A stretch of DNA of 31,601 nucleotides from a virus, in the IMG/VR virus record IMGVR_UViG_3300037672_000677, positions 1 through 31,601 of that record. One strand, given 5' to 3'. A program made the position numbers and the translations under genes. The stretch's first letter is position 1. Every line of letters begins with the position of its first letter. Positions 26,702 to 31,601 of this stretch are shown piece after piece. The notes beneath the pieces are model-generated. The model did no database searches and was not told where the DNA came from. It worked only from the letters and a program-made list of their open reading frames with translations.

Positions 26702-27052
26702 TTAGAAAACGTACTTAGCACCGACTTTAACACCGTATCCATTGTCTGCACCATCAGCAGTTTGGAAAGTTACTTCACCATAACCAAGAACTGTCTCTGA
26801 CAAATCAACAGATCCACCTGCCTTAGCAAGGAATTCTGTGTCGCCATCAGTACCGTCAGGTGAGTTTACGATAGGACCGCCTTGAACGAACCAGTTGGAA
26901 CCTTCGTAACCAAGTGCGAACTCAGTTGTATTTCCAGTGTAGTCCCCACCAGTGAATGAAGAATTGGCTTCTACATTTACATAAGGACCTGCGAACGCGG
27001 CACCAGCGAAAAGGGGTGCAGCAGCTAAAGCTGCGATTACATTTTTGAACAT
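26702..27052 (-). CDS. Exported beta-rich (porin-like) protein
   Basis: 116 residues. Clear signal peptide: MFKNVIAALAAAPLFAGAAF, cleavage after AFA; the mature part begins GPYVNVEANSSFTGGDY and continues with alternating hydrophobic residues (TEFALGYEGSNWFVQGGPIV), ending in VGAKYVF, a terminal aromatic as in outer-membrane barrels. Only ~95 mature residues, so a small or partial barrel. May alter the host outer membrane. It has its own promoter, a long structured leader and a terminator. Confidence 0.7.
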   Translation of the reverse strand: MFKNVIAALAAAPLFAGAAFAGPYVNVEANSSFTGGDYTGNTTEFALGYEGSNWFVQGGPIVNSPDGTDGDTEFLAKAGGSVDLSETVLGYGEVTFQTADGADNGYGVKVGAKYVF

Positions 27053-27075
27053 TTAAAATTTCTCTCTAATTTACT

Positions 27076-27230
27076 TGCTGATTTGTTACCAGCAGATGAT
27101 GGAAGTCTCGACATGACTTCGTGTTAGGTTTTGAACTTAACAGACCTAGCGCGAGTAATTGAGGCATTCGGAATACTTGTTCTCCCACAACACGTCTGTT
27201 ATGGAATGGTGACCCTGGCGGAATCGCCAG
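27076..27230 (-). ncRNA. Structured leader RNA upstream of exported protein
   Basis: Along the minus strand: a perfect hairpin CTGGCG/CGCCAG with ATTC loop (27215-27230); a long-range 7-bp stem AACAGAC/GTCTGTT (27194-27200 with 27139-27145); hairpin GAAGTC/GACTTC with 7-nt loop (27102-27120); and hairpin TGCTG/CAGCA with 9-nt loop (27076-27094). No gene of note lies inside. It may be a riboregulator or leader; comparison with wcaG-type cyanophage RNA leaders is worthwhile. Confidence 0.55.
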
Positions 27231-27242
27231 TTCCATTTATTT

Positions 27243-27271
27243 AGTATACCACATGATCGATATCGCGTCAA
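27243..27271 (-). promoter_or_regulatory. Promoter of the exported protein gene
   Basis: TTGACG (27271 to 27266) - 17 nt - TATACT (27248 to 27243), with TGG before the -10 box. It gives a ~185-nt leader. Confidence 0.8.
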
Positions 27272-27278
27272 GTGTTAC

Positions 27279-28085
27279 TTATCCCTGACCTTGATTTCTG
27301 GGATCACCACCAGCGATCCTACCTAGATAAGGATCAAAATCGGATAACATATCAATGGTGATATCCCCACCTCTTGTATTCCAGAGTTCTCTGAGACCAT
27401 CGTGACTACCCCTATGGAAGACCTCAATGTGTTCCTCATGGATTGAGGAACCTAGTTCGATCTTGTATAGGAAGACAGGACAGGCATAAGCTGCACCTGA
27501 GTTGTAGATCAGGTCATCAGCGACAGGTCTGGGTTTCACGCCATTGTCGAGTTTGTATTTCTCTCCTCTGACATGAAGTTTCAATAGTTTCTGAGCATGA
27601 TGTCTAGTTATTACATAACATGCAGTAGAAAAGTCATTAATAAATCTACGATGAACCTGTACATGTAATTCGCCAGGGCAAATTACTGCAACTTGGACTG
27701 TATCCCAGTCGTATGGCATCCTAGAGATGAATTGTCTCCATGTAAATGTCCAGAACTGTGCGATACTAATATCACAATCATCTTCCATGATGATTGCATA
27801 GGGTTCATCAGTCTCTTCAACAAAATGTTTGAGTGCTTTGAGGTGTGATGTTACACATCCTATCTCTCCAGCAGTAATACTATCTGGATACTTACCAGTT
27901 AATATATCACTTAGATCATCCCCTGTAGAGGGTCTACCATCGTATGCAGAGATACGAGTATAGTTTTCTATCTCCCATTCCTTAAGTTGATTTGACATCC
28001 ACTCCATTCTCTCTGGCTGTTCATCCAGATTAATAATGTAAAGAGGACCGAATCCTTTAAGTTTGTATGCGGCTTTATTTGACAT
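27279..28085 (-). CDS. Family 25 glycosyltransferase
   Basis: 268 residues. LPS biosynthesis-type GT25: YIINLDEQPERMEWMSNQLK (~16-35), SAGDG-like region RISAYDGRPS, GEIGCVTSHLKALKHFVEE (~73-91), and IIMEDDCDI (~98-106) as the D-x-D metal site. These enzymes often transfer galactose or glucose to sugars or collagen-type peptides. Starts within the oxygenase gene (11-nt overlap). First of the surface-glycan cassette. Confidence 0.85.
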   Translation of the reverse strand: MSNKAAYKLKGFGPLYIINLDEQPERMEWMSNQLKEWEIENYTRISAYDGRPSTGDDLSDILTGKYPDSITAGEIGCVTSHLKALKHFVEETDEPYAIIMEDDCDISIAQFWTFTWRQFISRMPYDWDTVQVAVICPGELHVQVHRRFINDFSTACYVITRHHAQKLLKLHVRGEKYKLDNGVKPRPVADDLIYNSGAAYACPVFLYKIELGSSIHEEHIEVFHRGSHDGLRELWNTRGGDITIDMLSDFDPYLGRIAGGDPRNQGQG

Positions 28086-28584
28086 CGAAAAAGAATGTTT
28101 GTGTGAGTCTACTTGTTTCTAATGTGTTCCCGAAGCCAGGAACTATACTTCTATGATACAACACTTTGCCGCGATACGCAACCAGTCTATTGTAAATATT
28201 TCCTACACCGATATTCATATCACTATCGGGAGACTGATAGATAGCAGTTCCAGAATCAAGAATAGGATTGGGAGTCAGATATAATACTGCTGCCCACTCT
28301 CCTTGATCTTCTCCCTGACTATCAACATGAACCCAAGTTTCTGTTCCTTCTTGGCATGATTGAAAACAAAAACTATCCTGTGTCCAATCCCATACTATCT
28401 CTCCTCCGAGAGTAGTCTTTAGTTTGGTCTCTACCTCTGTCTGTAGATCACCACCCAAAGCAGTATTTGATCTGACACCTGGCACAGATTTTTGAATCCT
28501 ATCATAATCTAAGGATAAGGCATGAAACCTTATCCTGTCTGGGTCATCTAAAAAATTATCTATTACAATTAGATTACGTTCCAT
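28075..28584 (-). CDS. 2OG-Fe(II) oxygenase-like protein
   Basis: 169 residues. NLIVIDNFLDDPDRIRFHAL at the start, TWVHVDSQGE (~82-91) with H and D ligands, EWAAVLYLTPN, SGTAIYQSP, then YRGKVLYHRSIVPGFG (~137-152) with distal H and RLTQTFFF. This is the DUF6445-like phage oxygenase group. It sits between GT25 and GT11 genes and overlaps GT25, hinting at sugar-related or glycoprotein modification. Confidence 0.8.
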   Translation of the reverse strand: MERNLIVIDNFLDDPDRIRFHALSLDYDRIQKSVPGVRSNTALGGDLQTEVETKLKTTLGGEIVWDWTQDSFCFQSCQEGTETWVHVDSQGEDQGEWAAVLYLTPNPILDSGTAIYQSPDSDMNIGVGNIYNRLVAYRGKVLYHRSIVPGFGNTLETSRLTQTFFFDVK

Positions 28585-28652
28585 TGCTCAACCTGACAGA
28601 CCAAAAAATAGCCAGAGATTTTTTTACGGTATTTTTGAAACTAAAAGTGAAA
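28585..28652 (-). repeat. Intergenic cassette, degenerate copy C
   Basis: Occupies the whole gap between the GT11 stop and the oxygenase ATG. It has GTAAAAAAAT, then CTGGCTATTTTTTG and a final AGGTTGAGC before the ATG, matching the 3' half of copies A and B, while the hairpin is weak (TTTT/AAAA only). Confidence 0.5.
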
Positions 28653-29510
28653 TTAGGTAACGATCCAACCATCACAATATAAATCCTTTAGATTTTTATC
28701 TTTGTAATCTGGCCCGAACCATTGCTTAGGTGCAACAACTTTACCTCTACCATTTTGTAACCATGCACCCCACCATGATAAGGAGGAGTTGGCGATGATT
28801 GCACCAGAGCATAAACTCATGATGCAAATATCAACAAATGGTTCATAAGATCCATCAGGATATTTGTCTGTTGGTTCTGATATGAGGAACCTATCATCAG
28901 CAAAGAACTCTTGTTCTTTTACCCACTCAGGAGAGTCCGAACATACAACCACAGGTTGATCCTCTGGGAACTCCTTGAGTGCCTTCTCATAGTATTCTAC
29001 GGGTTGTGGAGGGTGTTGACCAGAACATTCGGTGTAAGACCATTTGAATCCTCTGGCATCGACTAGGTTGGGATCTCCTCTCCTAACATGCAGAAACAAT
29101 GGAGCCTGATCTAATGAATCTACCATCTCCTTACAAGGTCCTAGAATAGAATCATGAAAAGTAAAATCTCTCCTGATATCTTGTTCTATATTTTTAAAAT
29201 ATTTTTCTGTCTGAAAGAATCCAAATAAACTTACATCATTAGGACACATCCTATGGAGTTCTTCATCAAACTCAAAATGTTTTTCGATTACAACAGGAGC
29301 ATGACCTCTATCAAGAACTGCAAGATTACTTCTTCCCACACTCTCTAATGTAAATGCTCTGTGTAAACTATAATTATCTACTCTCTTGGATTCAAAAGGT
29401 GGAATACCAAACTCGTATCCACGCATCGCAGAGATACCCCTAACGGCAGCATATTGAAACATCTGATTACCTAGTCTGCCTAGGTTTCCCATTTGATTAA
29501 AGGCCAGCAT
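28653..29510 (-). CDS. GT11 alpha-1,2-fucosyltransferase-like protein (copy 1)
   Basis: 285 residues. GNLGRLGNQMFQYAAVRGI (~8-26), the GT11 N-terminal motif; FLHVRRGDPN (~138-147), GDP-fucose binding; VVVCSDSPEW (~186-195); ANSSLSWWGAWL (~240-251). Start ATG 29510 aligns with that of the paralog at 30333-31259. Probably transfers fucose or a related sugar onto a glycan. Overlaps the GT gene upstream by 14 nt. Confidence 0.9.
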   Translation of the reverse strand: MLAFNQMGNLGRLGNQMFQYAAVRGISAMRGYEFGIPPFESKRVDNYSLHRAFTLESVGRSNLAVLDRGHAPVVIEKHFEFDEELHRMCPNDVSLFGFFQTEKYFKNIEQDIRRDFTFHDSILGPCKEMVDSLDQAPLFLHVRRGDPNLVDARGFKWSYTECSGQHPPQPVEYYEKALKEFPEDQPVVVCSDSPEWVKEQEFFADDRFLISEPTDKYPDGSYEPFVDICIMSLCSGAIIANSSLSWWGAWLQNGRGKVVAPKQWFGPDYKDKNLKDLYCDGWIVT

Positions 29511-30333
29511 TTAGTTCTTCCCCCCTACGTTTGATGTAGTCTAGTTTTGAATAATATTGTGTAACGGACTCTTTATCTTGAGTCCTAATCCAGTTCCACA
29601 ATCTATCGTTGTCTTGAAACTTAGGATTGTGGTAGTGTGAATTGAATGTTCTACCGTGTTCAAAGTGGTAGATGTCATCAATAACTCTGCCAACTTTAAA
29701 TCCAAAAAGATTTAGTCTGTAATAAAACTCACAATCTTCTGCACCCCATGAGATAAATTCTTCATTCCATAGTCCAGCAGATACTTCTGCGGTTTTAGTT
29801 ATCATCTGACCCCATCCAATAGACGACGGAATCCTAACTTTAGCATCTTTCAGAACTTCAAAGTCAGCATCAGATCCATCATGTGATGATAGAAAATTAT
29901 CCAATAGTTGATCAGAATAAGTTACTGCCCACTGATAGATACCACATCCGAAAGGATAGACAGCATCAGATCCTTCCCTCGTGATGGCACGGTGAGCAAG
30001 TTCATGTGAGTTCTTCGGAACAACAACGTCCACATCATGATTATAAATGATGGGAGTGTCAGCGAGAACACATAGGTCATTAAGGATTCTAGTTTTATGA
30101 AAGAACGTCTCGGTACTCTGTTCAAAAACATGTTTGAGTTGTGATGTGTCCTTTACATAATTTTTAATACGAGGTAAAGCACTCTCACTAAAGTGTGATT
30201 GAGTGTCAACTTCTTTAACAATAATCTTTGCTTCGGGGAAACATTTTAAGATATAGGTAACAGAAGTAATAACATTACGAAGTCTATCTTCTGTCTCAAT
30301 CCTACATGGAAGTAGGTAGGTGAGGTCTTTCAT
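29497..30333 (-). CDS. GT-A glycosyltransferase (galactosyltransferase-like)
   Basis: 278 residues. TYLLPCRIETEDRLRNVITS at the N-terminus, PIIYNHDVDVVVP (~94-106) as D-x-D, and GWGQMITKTAEV, then ISWGAEDCEFYYRLNLFGFK (~204-223), and IYHFEHGRTFNSH: the C-terminal W-G-x-E-D motif of the GT2/Glyco_transf_7C type. Lies between two GT11 paralogs; ATG 30333 shares its A with the upstream stop (TAATG). Confidence 0.82.
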   Translation of the reverse strand: MKDLTYLLPCRIETEDRLRNVITSVTYILKCFPEAKIIVKEVDTQSHFSESALPRIKNYVKDTSQLKHVFEQSTETFFHKTRILNDLCVLADTPIIYNHDVDVVVPKNSHELAHRAITREGSDAVYPFGCGIYQWAVTYSDQLLDNFLSSHDGSDADFEVLKDAKVRIPSSIGWGQMITKTAEVSAGLWNEEFISWGAEDCEFYYRLNLFGFKVGRVIDDIYHFEHGRTFNSHYHNPKFQDNDRLWNWIRTQDKESVTQYYSKLDYIKRRGEELNAGL

Positions 30334-31259
30334 TATTCTGGTTCAATATATGATGGATCATTATGTAATTTAACCCAACGTGGAGGAATCAAATCGCTCA
30401 TGTCATACATGTCATACTTAATTCCAAACCAAGGATCGGGGGCAACAACTTGCCAGTGTCTTTGGATAGAGTTTTTACCCATCTTATCTCCACCTTTCTG
30501 CAACCATGCACCCCACCATGATAATGATGAGTTAGCAATGATACCACCACCGCATAGTGTCATAAGACAGAGATCAATGTATGGTACAGATGCACCATCT
30601 CCAAACTCCTCATACGAGGCATCAGAGAACAGGAATCTATCCCCCTGTAACCATTCTTGTTCCTTACACCAATCAATAGTATCAGAAACAACTACAACAT
30701 TCTTATCTTCTGGAAACTTTGATAGTGCCTGAATGTAATATTCTTTCTTACAAATAGGATGATACTCTTGCACCATTTGATAAGACCATTTCTCTCCTCT
30801 TCTGCCTGTCACATTAGGATTACCTCTGCGAACATGTAGGAAGATATTATTATCTTGTCCACCATTCCCATCAATAAATTCTTGACATGGTTCTAGATAT
30901 TCTTTCTTGAATGTAAAGTCATGTCTAATGTCGGCAGAGATACTTTCAAAATAATATTCTGTCTGAAAATTACCAGAGAAGTTAGTGTTGTCTTCACACT
31001 CATTATAGATCTTCTCATTGAAAGCCATGTCTCTATAGACTTCCTGTTTAGCAAAGAATGGTTCTCCCTGATTCTCTGGGAGACAACCACTCAATTCAAA
31101 GGCATCAAACAAACCATAGTTGTCTAACCTATCTGCATTTGGGCCTGGTACTACCCAATTAAACCCACGGTGTGCAGCAACACCTCTTACAAAAGCATAC
31201 TGGAACATTTGATTCCCAAGTCTACCTTCGTTACCTAATCCTTGAAATGAAATAGCCAT
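30333..31259 (-). CDS. GT11 alpha-1,2-fucosyltransferase-like protein (copy 2)
   Basis: 308 residues. Same motif order as copy 1: GRLGNQMFQYAFVRGVAAHR, FLHVRRGNPN (Gly-Asn replaces Gly-Asp), VVVVSDTIDW, ANSSLSWWGAWLQ. About 20 residues longer at the C-terminal half (KMGKNSIQRHWQVVAPDPWF). Clearly homologous to copy 1, so a local duplication with divergence; acceptors may differ. Start overlaps the upstream stop (TAATG). Confidence 0.9.
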   Translation of the reverse strand: MAISFQGLGNEGRLGNQMFQYAFVRGVAAHRGFNWVVPGPNADRLDNYGLFDAFELSGCLPENQGEPFFAKQEVYRDMAFNEKIYNECEDNTNFSGNFQTEYYFESISADIRHDFTFKKEYLEPCQEFIDGNGGQDNNIFLHVRRGNPNVTGRRGEKWSYQMVQEYHPICKKEYYIQALSKFPEDKNVVVVSDTIDWCKEQEWLQGDRFLFSDASYEEFGDGASVPYIDLCLMTLCGGGIIANSSLSWWGAWLQKGGDKMGKNSIQRHWQVVAPDPWFGIKYDMYDMSDLIPPRWVKLHNDPSYIEPE

Positions 31260-31601
31260 TATTTAATCAATTTAATGTAGGGATACTCATCAGACATTCG
31301 ACCATCATAATTCTTAAACTCATCATTTGATTCTAAGTCATAATAGAAGAATTGTCTACCATATCTAGGTACAGTTTTCTGCCATCCTAGAAAATTTATA
31401 ACACCACTTGGAGTGGAAGTAATTGATTGATCTATAAGATCTTCATTACCATTCCAACTCCAAGGAACACAAGAGTCAACAGTAATGATAGTTGATTTAC
31501 TTTTGAAAGCAGTCATTCTGAGGAACCCCTCACTATAACCACTAAAAGCATCATTCCTTTTATCATTTCTATTCCATTTCATACCATTAGTAGCGTGAAA
31601 T
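31259..31601 (-). CDS. C-terminal part of an unknown protein (truncated by window edge)
   Basis: Open frame from the right edge to the stop at 31259. The frame continues upstream of the internal ATG at 31582 (FHATNG before MKWNRN), so the real start is outside. Visible: EGFLRMTAFKSKSTIITVDS, CVPWSWNGNEDLID, INFLGWQKTVPRYGRQF, and DEYPYIKLIK. Position in the glycosyltransferase cassette suggests a related function, but no motif confirms it. Confidence 0.6.
   Translation of the reverse strand, partial: FHATNGMKWNRNDKRNDAFSGYSEGFLRMTAFKSKSTIITVDSCVPWSWNGNEDLIDQSITSTPSGVINFLGWQKTVPRYGRQFFYYDLESNDEFKNYDGRMSDEYPYIKLIK

Noticed and set aside
1-31601. CRISPR array, integrase, transposase or insertion sequence
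   Set aside because: No regularly spaced repeats and no matching protein motifs were seen on either strand.

Overview
The window is a piece of a T4-like (myovirus) marine cyanophage genome. It carries T4-type virion and replication genes (gp54-, gp4-, gp48-, gp53-, gp32- and gp33-like) together with cyanobacterial photosynthesis and metabolism genes: psbA, psbD, three high-light-inducible (hli) genes, heme oxygenase and a short transaldolase (talC). phoH and thyX, which are common in this phage group, are also present. The DNA is AT-rich. Genes are packed with 1-20 nt overlaps, often of the ATGA, TAATG, TTGA or GTGA type.

Layout. Positions 1-3961 are structural. A truncated tail-tube-fold gene on the minus strand diverges from a plus-strand set (gp4-like, unknown, gp48-like, gp53-like) that ends at a GNRA-loop hairpin terminator. 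From 3990 to the end nearly everything is on the minus strand. 4014-8928 holds replication, transcription and nucleotide genes (gp32, DUF1825, gp33, PD-(D/E)XK nuclease, PhoH, ThyX) and a 2OG-Fe(II) oxygenase. 8909-15837 is a dense run of small conserved and membrane genes containing glutaredoxin, talC, ho1 and peptide deformylase. 15837-17040 is a regulatory stretch of very small genes, with two T4-type late promoters, two hairpins and a glutamine-riboswitch unit. 17077-20623 holds a carbamoyltransferase, small genes, a second glutaredoxin and a Mom-like protein. 20659-20970 has four tRNAs (Leu-UAA, Arg-UCU, Thr-UGU, Ile-UAU). 21056-25839 is the photosynthesis block (psbD, psbA, then an hli operon with several 24-57 residue membrane peptides). 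26086-27278 carries a second oxygenase and a small exported beta-rich protein with a long structured leader. 27279-31601 is a glycan or surface cassette: GT25, a third oxygenase, two GT11 fucosyltransferase paralogs flanking another glycosyltransferase, and a truncated gene.

How it works together. psbA, psbD, hli, ho1 and talC would keep the light reactions and the pentose phosphate pathway running during infection. ThyX and glutaredoxin support dNTP synthesis, and gp32, the nuclease and gp33 serve replication and late transcription. The window has about eleven recognisable sigma70-type promoters on the minus strand, most with exact 17-nt spacing, plus four T4-late-like boxes.

Most interesting signals: (i) a promoter - glutamine riboswitch - 54-residue peptide - DUF4278 - terminator unit at 16510-17040; (ii) a 67-nt intergenic cassette present twice without gaps (15240-15306 and 18613-18679), with a degenerate third copy at 28585-28652; (iii) three genes whose -10 box lies exactly 6 nt before the start codon, suggesting leaderless mRNAs; (iv) a roughly 185-nt multi-hairpin leader at 27053-27236; (v) overlooked very small genes. 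All calls come from reading the sequence; no database search was run.
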